NCBI GenBank assembly: GCA_017620615.1
Contig: JAGAUW010000006.1
Span: 93,097-157,096, forward strand
DNA: 64,000 nt
From: Clostridia bacterium
Lineage (GTDB): Bacteria; Bacillota; Clostridia; Monoglobales; Monoglobaceae
Direction: 5' to 3'
Shown: positions 33,878 through 43,124 of the stretch, one piece after another
Position numbering within the stretch: position 1 is the first letter of the stretch
How the letters are laid out: each line of letters opens with the position of its first letter
Notes under the pieces: generated by a model
The model's database searches: none
What the model saw: only the letters and a program-made list of their open reading frames with translations
What the model was told of the DNA's origin: nothing
Made by a program: the position numbers and the translations under genes

Positions 33878-34789
33878 TTAGTGAGCACCTCCAATAATAT
33901 CATTTAAGTCTTTTATGCCGTATTTTTCCATTGTTTGTGGCAAATTGTTAACAATATCACGGCTTGCAAAGGGGTCAACCAGGTTTGCAGCACCGATTTG
34001 AACAGCTGTGGCACCAGCAAGCATCATTTCGATTACATCCTCGGCAGAGGAAACACCTCCCATGCCGATAATAGGAATTTTTACAGCTTCATAAACCTGA
34101 TAAACCATGCGTACCGCAACGGGAAAAATGGCAGGCCCTGAAAAACCACCCATTTTGTTTGCAATAACACATTTTTTTGTCTTTAGGTCAATTCGCATAC
34201 CAAGAAGAGTATTTATAAGGCTGATGCCATCAGCACCTGCGTCTTCACAAGCCTTTGCGATAGATACAATGTCTGTAACATTTGGTGAAAGTTTAATAAA
34301 TACGGGCTTTGTGGTGACTTTTTTTACAGCCCTTGTAACCTCAGCAGCGGACTCGGGGGAAGTTCCAAAACTCATACCTCCGCCGTGAACGTTGGGGCAT
34401 GATACATTCACCTCAAACCAGCCAATCTGCGGCTCGTTATCTAATGCTTCGCAGGTGTAGGTGTATTCGTCAATGGAAAAACCGCTGACATTTGCCATGA
34501 CAGGTTTATGAAAAACCTCTTTAAGTTTTGGAAGTTCAATGGCTTTAACTGCTTCAACCCCCGGATTTTGAAGACCTACGGAGTTTATCATTCCCATAGG
34601 GCATTCAGCAATTCTTGGTGTAGGGTTTCCAAAACGTGGGTCTTTTGTTGTGCCTTTGAATGAAAATGTACCAAGACAGTTGATGTCATAAAGCTCTGCG
34701 AATTCATAGCCAAAGCCAAAAGTTCCGCTGGCGGGGATTATTGGGTTGTCAATGGTTATCCCTGAAAGGTTTACTTTTGTGTTTACCAT
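33878..34789 (-). CDS. pyrD: Dihydroorotate dehydrogenase, catalytic subunit (class 1B)
   Basis: A 303-residue FMN barrel. The catalytic cysteine is in [15 protein letters not shown] and the FMN phosphate site in [15 protein letters not shown]. The ATG at 34789 (after GGAGG) is chosen; the longer frame runs back into pyrK. Pairing with pyrK marks the NAD-linked class 1B enzyme. It overlaps pyrK by seven bases. Confidence 0.96.
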   Translation of the reverse strand: MVNTKVNLSGITIDNPIIPASGTFGFGYEFAELYDINCLGTFSFKGTTKDPRFGNPTPRIAECPMGMINSVGLQNPGVEAVKAIELPKLKEVFHKPVMANVSGFSIDEYTYTCEALDNEPQIGWFEVNVSCPNVHGGGMSFGTSPESAAEVTRAVKKVTTKPVFIKLSPNVTDIVSIAKACEDAGADGISLINTLLGMRIDLKTKKCVIANKMGGFSGPAIFPVAVRMVYQVYEAVKIPIIGMGGVSSAEDVIEMMLAGATAVQIGAANLVDPFASRDIVNNLPQTMEKYGIKDLNDIIGGAH

Positions 34790-35514
34790 ATAATCTCCTC
34801 CCTCAAAAGAACCGGACCGTCCTTGCAAATTCTCTTGTTGCCATATTTGGTTTTGCAGGAACAACCCATGCAGGCACCAAAGCCACAACCCATACGTTCT
34901 TCAAAGCTATATTGACCGGAAGTCTGGGCTACGCGTTCAATTGCACGGAACATGGGCTCAGGACCGCAGGTGAAGAAGTAGTCATAACTTATATCTTTCA
35001 TAGCATCAGTGACAAAACCCCGGATTCCATAAGTGCCGTCAGCTGTTGTCACCAACACGTTTGCACCGAGTTTTTTGAATTCTTCTTCAAAGAATACATC
35101 TTCACGGCTGTTAAAGCCCAGGATAACGGTGGGATTTTTGCCCTCTGAAATCAGTTTTTTGCAAAGATTGAACATCGGCGGAACACCAACGCCACCGCCA
35201 ATGAGGAGGGGGGAGGTGCCACTCTTTTCAGTATCAAAGCCGTTGCCCAGAGCGATGAGAATATCAAGCTCTTTGCCAGGTTCATAGCTGCTCATTTTTT
35301 CAGTTCCAACGCCCACAACTTTGTATATAAGGGTCAAAGTGTTCTCGTCATAATCACAGATTGATATAGGACGTCTTAAATACTGTCCCTCAAGCTTGAT
35401 ATTTACAAACTGATCGGGACGTGTTATGTCACTTGTGTCACTTGACAGAACCATAAGATAGATGTCTTTTGCAATCTTTTCGTTCTTTATTATAGTAAAA
35501 AGTTCTTGTTTCAC
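34783..35514 (-). CDS. pyrK: Dihydroorotate dehydrogenase, electron-transfer subunit
   Basis: A 243-residue FAD and [2Fe-2S] subunit passing electrons from PyrD to NAD. FAD motif YLRRPISICDYD, NAD site IGGGVGVPPMF, and cluster cysteines in CGFGACMGCSC with a further Cys in RICKDGP. The start is GTG after AAAGG. Confidence 0.95.
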   Translation of the reverse strand: MKQELFTIIKNEKIAKDIYLMVLSSDTSDITRPDQFVNIKLEGQYLRRPISICDYDENTLTLIYKVVGVGTEKMSSYEPGKELDILIALGNGFDTEKSGTSPLLIGGGVGVPPMFNLCKKLISEGKNPTVILGFNSREDVFFEEEFKKLGANVLVTTADGTYGIRGFVTDAMKDISYDYFFTCGPEPMFRAIERVAQTSGQYSFEERMGCGFGACMGCSCKTKYGNKRICKDGPVLLREEIIW

Positions 35515-35529
35515 AATACATTACCTTTC

Positions 35530-38500
35530 TTATGCATCAATGGTTGAAATGCCGATAGTATTTTGTTCCAGAACGTCCACCAAAACCTTAACTGTATCAA
35601 GTGCGGTAAAGAGATTTACGTTGTTTTCTGTAGCCAAAATTCGGATTTCCTGACCGTCATGGGCTGAATTTGAGCTAACATCACTGGTGTTAATGAGGTA
35701 AGAAATATGTCCCTGACGGATTGCTTCTGGGATTTCTTCGCTGCCCTCACTTATTTTTCTGAATGCATGAGTACGGATACCGTTCTTTTTCAAGAATTCA
35801 GCAGTGCCGCGCGTTGCCTGAATGTTAAAGCCAAGGTTGTAGAAACGGCGGATAAGGGAGAGGGCTTCTTCCTTGTCCTTGTCCGCAACAGTCACAAGAA
35901 CGGTGCCATAATTCTGGAGTTTCATACCCGATGCCTGAAGTGCTTTATAAAGTGCGCGGTTGAGTGTGTCATCATAACCGATTGCTTCACCAGTTGATTT
36001 CATTTCGGGTGAGAGGTATGCATCAAGTCCGCGGAGTTTGTTGAATGAGAACACCGGAACTTTTACATACCAGCGGTTTTTCTCTTTTGGATAGGTTTTC
36101 CTTATGCCTTGTGATTTGAGGCTCTTGCCCATAATCACGTTTGTTGCAATGTCAGCGAGACTATATCCGGTAGCCTTTGAAAGGAAGGGAACAGTTCTTG
36201 AAGAACGTGGGTTAACCTCGATGATAAATACATTGTCATCCTTGTCAACAATGAACTGGATGTTGTAAAGACCAACAATTCCAATGCCCAGACCAAGCTG
36301 TTTTGCATACTTCAGGATGGTCTTTTTAACCTTGTCTGAAATACTGAATGTGGGGTATACGCTGATTGAGTCACCACTGTGGATACCGGTACGTTCAACA
36401 AGCTCCATAATGCCGGGGACAAATACGTCCTTGCCGTCACAGATAGCGTCGATTTCAACTTCTTTGCCAACAATATATTTGTCAACAAGAACGGGTTTGT
36501 CTTCGTCAATTTCTACCGCTGTTTTGAGGTAGTGACGAAGGGCTTCTTCGTTTGCAACAATCTGCATCGCACGGCCACCAAGAACGAAGCTTGGACGCAC
36601 CAGAACGGGGTAACCGATTTCTTCTGCGGCTTTTACACCGTCTTCAATTTTTGTAACAGCCTTGCCCTTTGGCTGAGGGATGTTTAGCTTTTTCAGGATT
36701 TTTTCAAAGGCATCGCGATTTTCAGCTCTGTCGATTGCCTCACAGTCTGTACCGATAATTTTCACGCCACGGTCGGTGAGGGGTTGTGCGAGGTTAATGG
36801 CGGTCTGACCACCCAGTGATGCGATAGTACCCTCGGGGTTTTCGAAGAGGATGATGTTCATAGCATCCTCGGTTGTTAGAGGCTCAAAGTAGAGCTTGTC
36901 CGCAGTTGTATAGTCGGTTGAAACAGTTTCCGGGTTGTTGTTTATGATGATTGCCTCATAACCCGAATTCTTGATAGTGGTAACAGCGTGAACTGTTGAA
37001 TAGTCGAATTCAACACCCTGACCGATGCGGATAGGACCTGCACCAAGAACCACAACCGACTTTTTGTCAGTAATCCTTGAATCGTTTTCACCAGTGTAGG
37101 TTGAATAGAAATAAGGAATATATGCCCCGGTGTGGCAGGTGTCAACCATTTTGTAAACAGGCATAATTTTATTTTTTCTTCTCATATTGAATACGTCGAT
37201 TTCGGACTCGTTCCAAAGCTTTGCGATGAAGGCATCGCTAAAGCCCATAATTTTTGCGTCTTTAAGGATTACAGCATCATTTTTGTTTGCTTTGATCACT
37301 TCTTCAAAATCGGTTATTCTTTTGATTGCCTCAAGGAAGTAGGAGGTAATCATTGTGATCTCGTGAAGCTCTTCAACGGTTTTCCCGCGTCTTAAAAGCT
37401 GGGCAACCGCATAGATGGTGTCATCACGGAATTCCTTGATATATTCAAGCAAATCACTGTCTGACATATTTTCAAATTTAGCCATCCAGAAGTGGTTTAC
37501 ACCGATTTCAAGAGAACGAACGGATTTGAGCATACATTCTTCCAAAGTAGAGCCGATACCCATAACCTCGCCCGTTGCTTTCATCTGTGTGCCAAGCTTG
37601 TTGTTTGCAGATGTGAACTTGTCAAATGGGAATCTTGGGAACTTTGCAACAATATAGTCAAGACGTGGCTCAAACGCTGCGTTGGTGTTTGCAATTTTGA
37701 TTTCTTCAAGTGACATACCAACGGCAATTTTTGCAGTAACGCGAGCTATCGGGTAACCACTTGCCTTTGATGCAAGTGCAGAAGAACGTGAAACTCTTGG
37801 GTTAACCTCAATAAGATAATATTCAGATGTTTCGGGATTGAGTGCAAACTGAACGTTGCAGCCACCCTCAATTTTGAGTTCGCGGATGATTTTTATTGCA
37901 CTGTCATTGAGCATTTTAAGATCGTGGTCATTAAGGGTGAGGATTGGCGCAACAACTATACTGTCACCGGTATGAACGCCCACGGGGTCGATATTTTCCA
38001 TACCGCAGATGGTGATGGCAGTGTCGTTTGAGTCACGCATAACTTCAAACTCGATTTCTTTGTAGCCCTTAACGCTTTTTTCAATAAGAACCTGAGAAAC
38101 GGGTGAAAGCTTGAATGCGTTTGTGCCTATTTCAATCAGTTCTGCTTCGTTGTATGCAAAGCCACCGCCTGTTCCGCCAAGAGTGAAAGCAGGGCGCAGA
38201 ACAACGGGATAGCCAATTCTTTTTGCGGCTTCTTTTGCTTCGTCAAGTGAATATGTGATTTCAGAAGGAATAACAGGCTCGCCGATTGACTGACACAGCT
38301 CTTTGAAAAGCTCACGGTCTTCGGCACGTTCAATGCTTTCGCTTTTTGTGCCAAGGAGCTCAACACCGCATTCTTTGAGAATGCCTTTCTTTTCAAGCTG
38401 CATAGCAAGGTTGAGCCCGGTTTGTCCGCCGATTCCCGGAACGATTGCGTCCGGCCTTTCATAGCGGATGATGCGTGCAATATATTCAAGAGTAAGAGGC

Positions 38501-38700
38501 TCCATATAAACCTTGTCGGCAATAGTGGTATCTGTCATAATTGTCGCAGGGTTGGAGTTTGCAAGGACAACCTCATAGCCCTCTTCCTTGAGTGCAAGAC
38601 ACGCCTGAGTGCCTGCATAGTCAAATTCAGCAGCTTGTCCTATAACGATAGGACCTGAGCCTATAATAAGTATTTTCTTCAAATCTGTTCTTTTTGCCAT
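35530..38700 (-). CDS. carB: Carbamoyl-phosphate synthase large subunit
   Basis: A 1056-residue enzyme with two ATP-grasp halves (IGSGPIVIGQAAEFDYAGTQ near the start; VLGAGPIRIGQGVEFDY at about 545) and a C-terminal MGS-like allosteric domain (about 925-1056). ATG 38700 follows AGGAGG; the longer frame adds a non-homologous basic leader. The small glutaminase subunit CarA, which supplies ammonia, is not encoded anywhere in the window, so it must lie elsewhere in the genome. Confidence 0.96.
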   Translation of the reverse strand: MAKRTDLKKILIIGSGPIVIGQAAEFDYAGTQACLALKEEGYEVVLANSNPATIMTDTTIADKVYMEPLTLEYIARIIRYERPDAIVPGIGGQTGLNLAMQLEKKGILKECGVELLGTKSESIERAEDRELFKELCQSIGEPVIPSEITYSLDEAKEAAKRIGYPVVLRPAFTLGGTGGGFAYNEAELIEIGTNAFKLSPVSQVLIEKSVKGYKEIEFEVMRDSNDTAITICGMENIDPVGVHTGDSIVVAPILTLNDHDLKMLNDSAIKIIRELKIEGGCNVQFALNPETSEYYLIEVNPRVSRSSALASKASGYPIARVTAKIAVGMSLEEIKIANTNAAFEPRLDYIVAKFPRFPFDKFTSANNKLGTQMKATGEVMGIGSTLEECMLKSVRSLEIGVNHFWMAKFENMSDSDLLEYIKEFRDDTIYAVAQLLRRGKTVEELHEITMITSYFLEAIKRITDFEEVIKANKNDAVILKDAKIMGFSDAFIAKLWNESEIDVFNMRRKNKIMPVYKMVDTCHTGAYIPYFYSTYTGENDSRITDKKSVVVLGAGPIRIGQGVEFDYSTVHAVTTIKNSGYEAIIINNNPETVSTDYTTADKLYFEPLTTEDAMNIILFENPEGTIASLGGQTAINLAQPLTDRGVKIIGTDCEAIDRAENRDAFEKILKKLNIPQPKGKAVTKIEDGVKAAEEIGYPVLVRPSFVLGGRAMQIVANEEALRHYLKTAVEIDEDKPVLVDKYIVGKEVEIDAICDGKDVFVPGIMELVERTGIHSGDSISVYPTFSISDKVKKTILKYAKQLGLGIGIVGLYNIQFIVDKDDNVFIIEVNPRSSRTVPFLSKATGYSLADIATNVIMGKSLKSQGIRKTYPKEKNRWYVKVPVFSFNKLRGLDAYLSPEMKSTGEAIGYDDTLNRALYKALQASGMKLQNYGTVLVTVADKDKEEALSLIRRFYNLGFNIQATRGTAEFLKKNGIRTHAFRKISEGSEEIPEAIRQGHISYLINTSDVSSNSAHDGQEIRILATENNVNLFTALDTVKVLVDVLEQNTIGISTIDA

Positions 38701-38719
38701 TTTTCTTTTCCTCCTGAAT

Positions 38720-39991
38720 TTATATTTTCTGTTCCTGCCATACAACTTTGCCACAGTGTATGGTCATCAAACATCTGCCGAAAACTTCGCCGCCTTCAAA
38801 GGGCGTACTGCGTCCTTTTGAAAGAAAGTCTTCGGGGTTTATATTATATTTTGCATCAAGGTCAAAAACCGTAAGGCTGGCTTTTGTACCTTCCTTGATT
38901 TCTGCCCCAATTCCAAATCTCTTGCGAGGATTGTCGCAGAGGAGAGAGAGGAGCTTTTCAAGGGTGATGATATTTGTTTTCACAAGATGTGTGTAAAGTA
39001 TGGGAAAGGCGGTTTCAATCCCCACAACGCCCATGAGGCTGTCTTTTAAGCCTTTTGACTTTTCTTCAGCTGAGTGTGGGGCATGGTCTGTTGCAATCAT
39101 ATCGATTGTGCCGTCTTTTATTCCATCAAGAAGTGCTAAGCGGTCTTCTTCGCTGCGAAGTGGTGGGTTCATTTTAAATCGGCCGTCTTCCTGCAAATCT
39201 TTGTCAGATAAAACAAGGTAATGTGGAGCGGTCTCACAGGTAACGTCAAGTCCGTCTTTTTTAGCTTGTCTTATAAGTTCAACACTTTCTTTGGTTGAAA
39301 TGTGGCAGACGTGATAGCTACATCCGGTTTCTCTCACAAGCTCAAGGTCGCGTTTTATGGGGCCCCATTCACTCATTGATGAGATGCCTTTGTGACCATG
39401 TTCTTTTGCGTAGATACCGTCATGTATATATCCACCATTGAGCAATGAATTATCCTCACAGTGGGCGGAAATAATCTTACCAAGCCGTTTTGCTTCCAGC
39501 ATGGCATTTTTCATCATTTCAATACTCTGGACTCCGCGTCCGTCATCTGAAAAACCGATTACGTCGTTTGAAATTTCTTTCATATCAGAAAGCTCTTCGC
39601 CTTTTTCAGCCTTTGTGATTGTGCCGAATGGAAAAACATCAATAACAGCTGATTTTTTGATTGCATCAAGCTGAAATTTTAGGTTTTCAGCACAGTCCGG
39701 TGCGGGACTTAAATTTGGCATACTGCATACCGTTGTGTATCCGCCACGGGCACAGGCGCGCGTTCCGCTTTCGATAGTTTCCTTATACAAAAAACCCGGC
39801 TCTCTCAGATGAACGTGAACATCTGTAAAACCGGGAAAAATGTATTTGTTATTAAAAGAAATAGTTGTAGAAGGGAATTTGGAAACAAGAGGAGTGTATT
39901 CAAGGAATACTTTACCGTCAGCAATGAAAACATCCTGCTTTGTGAACTTTCCGTCTGTATAAACTTGTGCATCCTTCAAAATACAATTCAT
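38720..39991 (-). CDS. pyrC: Dihydroorotase (class I)
   Basis: A 423-residue amidohydrolase closing carbamoyl aspartate to dihydroorotate. Metal motif DVHVHLREPG, Lys/His region and IATDHAPHSAEEK. The start is the ATG at 39991 with AGAAAGGA before it. It is the first gene of the operon. Confidence 0.95.
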   Translation of the reverse strand: MNCILKDAQVYTDGKFTKQDVFIADGKVFLEYTPLVSKFPSTTISFNNKYIFPGFTDVHVHLREPGFLYKETIESGTRACARGGYTTVCSMPNLSPAPDCAENLKFQLDAIKKSAVIDVFPFGTITKAEKGEELSDMKEISNDVIGFSDDGRGVQSIEMMKNAMLEAKRLGKIISAHCEDNSLLNGGYIHDGIYAKEHGHKGISSMSEWGPIKRDLELVRETGCSYHVCHISTKESVELIRQAKKDGLDVTCETAPHYLVLSDKDLQEDGRFKMNPPLRSEEDRLALLDGIKDGTIDMIATDHAPHSAEEKSKGLKDSLMGVVGIETAFPILYTHLVKTNIITLEKLLSLLCDNPRKRFGIGAEIKEGTKASLTVFDLDAKYNINPEDFLSKGRSTPFEGGEVFGRCLMTIHCGKVVWQEQKI

Positions 39992-40019
39992 GGTAAATTC
40001 CTTTCTGACATTTTCATAT

Positions 40020-40048
40020 ATTTTACCACAAACCAAGGACAGTGTCAA
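40020..40048 (-). promoter_or_regulatory. Promoter of the pyr operon
   Basis: On the minus strand TTGACA (40043-40048), 17-base spacer, TAAAAT (40020-40025). Start of transcription is expected near 40013, only about 20 bases before pyrC, leaving no room for a PyrR-type attenuator. Confidence 0.87.
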
Positions 40049-40073
40049 CAGAAAAACAAATATTTTTTATAAA

Positions 40074-40108
40074 TAAAAACACGTCCGAAATTTTGGACGT
40101 GTTTTTAA
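40074..40108 (-). terminator. Terminator of the sugar isomerase/epimerase operon
   Basis: AAAACACGTCC / GGACGTGTTTT stem with an 8-base loop and U-tract on the minus strand, nine bases after the epimerase stop and just before the pyr promoter. Confidence 0.9.
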
Positions 40109-40116
40109 AAATATTA

Positions 40117-41001
40117 TTATGCCATATTGTATTTTTTGAGCATTTCCTTTTCAAAGTTGAGGAGGTATGCTGCTTCTTCGTCAATGCGAGCTTCGGTAGG
40201 ATTCTCAACAAGGTTGCGGTATACGTGAATGTCGCGACCAACCTCGCCGCCTTCCATAACGAACGGCTCTGAAACGATTCTGCCTTTGTAGTTAATGTCA
40301 GCAAGTGCACCGAAGATTTCGTCCCAGTCAAGATGTCCTCTGCCAGGAGCGGTTCTGTTGTTTTCGCCTGTGTGGAAGCTTGTGAGCTTGTTACCAACAA
40401 GGCGAATTGCATCGCCGATGTTATTTTCTTCAATATTCATATGATATGTATCAAGAAGAACGCCGATGTTGGGACTGTCGATTTCCGCAACATAACGAAG
40501 AGCTTCTTCGGCGGTGTTAATAAGGCAGGTTTCAAAACGGTTTACCGCCTCAACACAATAGGTCACGCCGCATTCTTCAGCAACCTTAATAATTTCTTTC
40601 ATACTCTTGATGCTCTGTTCCCAATAAGGACGCTTGTCGCCAAGAAAATTGTCAGGAGTTCCCCAACCGGCATAGCTTACACCGGAGAGAAGTGTACCGC
40701 CGCCAACGTGCATCTTTCTGATAATATTCTGAAGATATTCAACGCCACCAGTTCTGACATTTTCATCAAGTGAAGATACGTCATAGTTTCTGTCGAGACC
40801 GAGACTGTAGGTAAGCTCAATTCCCACCTCATCAGCAAGTGCCTTGAGAGAACGGATTTTTTCGTCTGACATTTCAAGGAGTGGCTGAGCCTGAAATTCA
40901 AGTACATCAAAGCCGATTTCTTTTGCTTTTTTGATATACTTTGCATGGTCAGCATCCCAGTTCTTTTCCCAGAAGTTCATAAAAATTCCAAGTTTGTTCA
41001 T
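40117..41001 (-). CDS. Ketose 3-epimerase (D-psicose/D-tagatose 3-epimerase family)
   Basis: A 294-residue TIM-barrel sugar epimerase. It follows the clostridial D-psicose 3-epimerase pattern: metal ligands Glu in CVEAVNRFE, Asp in VLLDTYHMNIEE, His in SFHTGENNR and Glu in VSEPFV, plus APGRGHLDWDEI. It interconverts C3 epimers of ketoses. It is cotranscribed with the isomerase 22 bases upstream, suggesting a pathway for a rare aldose/ketose. The exact sugar is not known. Confidence 0.88.
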   Translation of the reverse strand: MNKLGIFMNFWEKNWDADHAKYIKKAKEIGFDVLEFQAQPLLEMSDEKIRSLKALADEVGIELTYSLGLDRNYDVSSLDENVRTGGVEYLQNIIRKMHVGGGTLLSGVSYAGWGTPDNFLGDKRPYWEQSIKSMKEIIKVAEECGVTYCVEAVNRFETCLINTAEEALRYVAEIDSPNIGVLLDTYHMNIEENNIGDAIRLVGNKLTSFHTGENNRTAPGRGHLDWDEIFGALADINYKGRIVSEPFVMEGGEVGRDIHVYRNLVENPTEARIDEEAAYLLNFEKEMLKKYNMA

Positions 41002-41023
41002 TTTTTAAGTCCTCCTTAAAAAC

Positions 41024-42427
41024 TTATTTAATAATGTTTACATTATATTCGAGATATTTGTTGAGAGCCTCGTCGATCGCCCATGACCATTCGCCCTTGG
41101 CAATGGCAACATGATGACGGTAGCCGTTTTCAAGCATATGCTTGAGGATTTCGGGCATAGCCTTTGACTGACCTACGATTCCGCAACCGAAGAAAGCATC
41201 TTCCATAGCGTCGTCGGTAATTATCATTTCAGCTGCAAAGCCACAGAGCTTTCCGTCTTCTGTTTTAAAGCTTCCCATAGTGGACTTTCCGGTTTCGATT
41301 TCGCCGTCAACGATACCAACGCCTGAGCCTTCACCATATGACTTTCTAAACATAAGATGTTCCTTGATGCTTGTCTTTCCCTTGAAGAAAGATGCGGGAA
41401 CAGCTGAACAGTGGAAGAAAATGGTCTTTTCGCTGTCTTCACCGAAGTTGTTGTTCACGTCAAGCAGCATAACAGGTTCGCCTGATGCTTCCTGAAGAGC
41501 AAGCATCATAACTGAGTTGTTGATATCAAGCTCGCAGGCCGCAGGGATACCGCGTTCATTAAGGTCGCTGAGAACAAGGCAAACAGCGATGCCGTATCTA
41601 GTCTGGAATTCGTTCCAGCATCTTATGCCGAGAGCCTGAAGATTGAAATCTTCAATCAACTGGTCAACAGCAACGCCAAAACGTGCAATGTTTTCAAGCT
41701 TTTCAGGTGGGTATGTACCAAAATCAGTGATTGAAGCATAATGCTTTTTCTTTTCTTCCAAAAGCTTGGGATCAGCATTATCCATCATGTCAAAGACGAG
41801 TGAAAGGTCGATAGTTTCAACATTGATGTTCTTTCTCTGCATAGCAATTTCATCGATACGAACAGTCTTGAACGCTGTGGTTCTGGCGCCGATAGCACCA
41901 ATATTGAAGTTCTTGAGCTTTTTCACAACACGGAAAACAGCAGCAAAGTTCTTGAGGTCTTCAGCAAAAGTGTCACTGAGGGGGTCAACTGTTGCATCTT
42001 TTGTAAGAGAATATTTGATGCCGCACTGTCTGAGAACATTGCACATAGCAATCTTTCCGCAAAGGGAGTCGCGTCTGTGAGCAAAGTCCATCTTGCCTGC
42101 TTCATCAGGATAAGCCTGAACAAGGATAGGAACACCTGCGTCTTTCAGGGCAACAACGGCACCGTTTTCGTCGCCGAAGTTGGGGAGAGAAAGGATGATG
42201 CCGTCGTATTCGCCTTCGTGTTCTTTGAGGAAGTCGCTGAAAAGCTTACCCTCTTTAATGGTTTCAACTGCACCATATCTGGTAAGTGATTCATCCATGA
42301 TTATGTAATCATATCCGTTTTCTGAGATAACCTTTGTCATATCCTCGCGGGCGGAGGCAATGAGCTCGCCTGGGAAGAAACCACGGTTTCCGAAAAATAG
42401 TGCAAAAGTAAGTTTGTTTTTTGTCAT
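41024..42427 (-). CDS. L-fucose/L-arabinose isomerase family protein
   Basis: A 467-residue protein of the fucose-isomerase-like superfamily, with an N-terminal Rossmann-like region (DYIIMDESLTRYG, GIILSLPNFGDENG) and a C-terminal isomerase region (CWNEFQTRYGIAVCLVLSDLNERGIPAACELDIN). Members interconvert aldoses and ketoses using Mn2+ or Mg2+. Its partner epimerase suggests successive isomerisation and epimerisation of one sugar. AGAAAGG precedes the ATG at 42427. It is controlled by the promoter and repeats just upstream. Confidence 0.85.
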   Translation of the reverse strand: MTKNKLTFALFFGNRGFFPGELIASAREDMTKVISENGYDYIIMDESLTRYGAVETIKEGKLFSDFLKEHEGEYDGIILSLPNFGDENGAVVALKDAGVPILVQAYPDEAGKMDFAHRRDSLCGKIAMCNVLRQCGIKYSLTKDATVDPLSDTFAEDLKNFAAVFRVVKKLKNFNIGAIGARTTAFKTVRIDEIAMQRKNINVETIDLSLVFDMMDNADPKLLEEKKKHYASITDFGTYPPEKLENIARFGVAVDQLIEDFNLQALGIRCWNEFQTRYGIAVCLVLSDLNERGIPAACELDINNSVMMLALQEASGEPVMLLDVNNNFGEDSEKTIFFHCSAVPASFFKGKTSIKEHLMFRKSYGEGSGVGIVDGEIETGKSTMGSFKTEDGKLCGFAAEMIITDDAMEDAFFGCGIVGQSKAMPEILKHMLENGYRHHVAIAKGEWSWAIDEALNKYLEYNVNIIK

Positions 42428-42534
42428 TTAAATTCAATACCTTTCTGTCTGTAAATTATGTATCAGCAAAGCTTTGCAACAGACACACAAAGCAACTGTT
42501 AAAAACGGAATGCATCCGCATTTTAACCGAAAGT

Positions 42535-42559
42535 ATTAACGTTAATTATGAACGTTAAT
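42535..42559. promoter_or_regulatory. Pair of AACGTTAAT repeats, probable repressor operator
   Basis: AACGTTAAT occurs at 42538-42546 and again at 42551-42559, 13 bases apart; the first is part of the perfect palindrome ATTAACGTTAAT (42535-42546). They lie around the expected start of transcription of the sugar operon, where a bound LacI- or GntR-type repressor would block it. No regulator gene is adjacent. Confidence 0.6.
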
Positions 42560-42563
42560 GTAA

Positions 42564-42592
42564 TTTATATAAAAAAATCAAATTTCTGTCAA
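42564..42592 (-). promoter_or_regulatory. Promoter of the sugar isomerase/epimerase operon
   Basis: On the minus strand TTGACA (42587-42592), 17-base spacer, TATAAA (42564-42569). The leader before the isomerase start is about 130 bases. Confidence 0.83.
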
Positions 42593-42665
42593 GCAATTTT
42601 GTAAAAATTTACTTTTAATGGCAGGGGAAAGTTGATAAAAGAATTGTATCACGGCCCCATATTAC

Positions 42666-42694
42666 TTGACATATTTTTTCTCAGATGATATACT
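42666..42694 (+). promoter_or_regulatory. Promoter of the cobalamin uptake operon
   Basis: TTGACA (42666-42671), 17-base spacer, TATACT (42689-42694); transcription would begin near 42701, just before the riboswitch. Confidence 0.87.
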
Positions 42695-42727
42695 CGAAAT
42701 ACAAATTCAATAAAATTCACACAAAGT

Positions 42728-42950
42728 GTCGGTTGTATCTAAAAGATTTTTTATCTCGATATAATTGGTGAAAAGGGAATGGGGTGAGACTCCCCTGCGT
42801 TAAACTGACGGTGTATGCACTGAATGTTTTTGTATCCGTCGGCGAAAGCCGGTCATTGGGAAACTGAGAAGGCAGGATGCAAAGATGTGGACAGATTTAG
42901 TCTATATGGTGCGAGCCACAAGACCTGCTTTGATGCTATCTTGGTGTGCT
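42728..42950 (+). promoter_or_regulatory. Cobalamin (vitamin B12) riboswitch
   Basis: Contains the hallmarks of the cobalamin aptamer in order: AGGGAA followed by GGGGTGAGACTCCCC (42774-42795), the segment ATTGGGAAACTGAGAAGGCA (42855-42874), and the B12 box GAGCCACAAGACCTGC (42913-42928). It lies in the leader between the promoter and the transcobalamin-like gene. Binding of adenosyl- or other cobalamin should reduce expression of the four genes downstream. The start and end are approximate. Confidence 0.9.
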
Positions 42951-43012
42951 TGAAAGATGGTGTTTTTGCGTGTGCATAGGCGTACGTGAATTGTGACTTG
43001 TCACAGGAATAC

Positions 43013-43033
43013 TCAGCTGTGGTATTTTTTTAA
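43013..43033 (+). terminator. Probable expression-platform terminator of the B12 riboswitch
   Basis: A short stem (AATACT / GGTATT) followed by seven T; the preceding GTGACTTGTCAC can form an alternative hairpin that could act in the switch. A second hairpin, CCGCAG/CTGCGG, sits at 43044-43068 before the gene. Which structure forms when ligand binds is not determined. Confidence 0.5.
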
Positions 43034-43124
43034 AGAAAAATTGCCGCAGTTTTTTTGTTTTCTGCGGTCCGGAGGTGTATAGTAACTAAAAAACAAAGCA
43101 GAAAATAAAAAACGGAGGATTAAA

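Noticed and set aside
39992..40116. PyrR attenuator or uracil-responsive leader before pyrC
   Set aside because: The promoter lies about 30 bases before pyrC and the hairpin further upstream is the terminator of the neighbouring operon.
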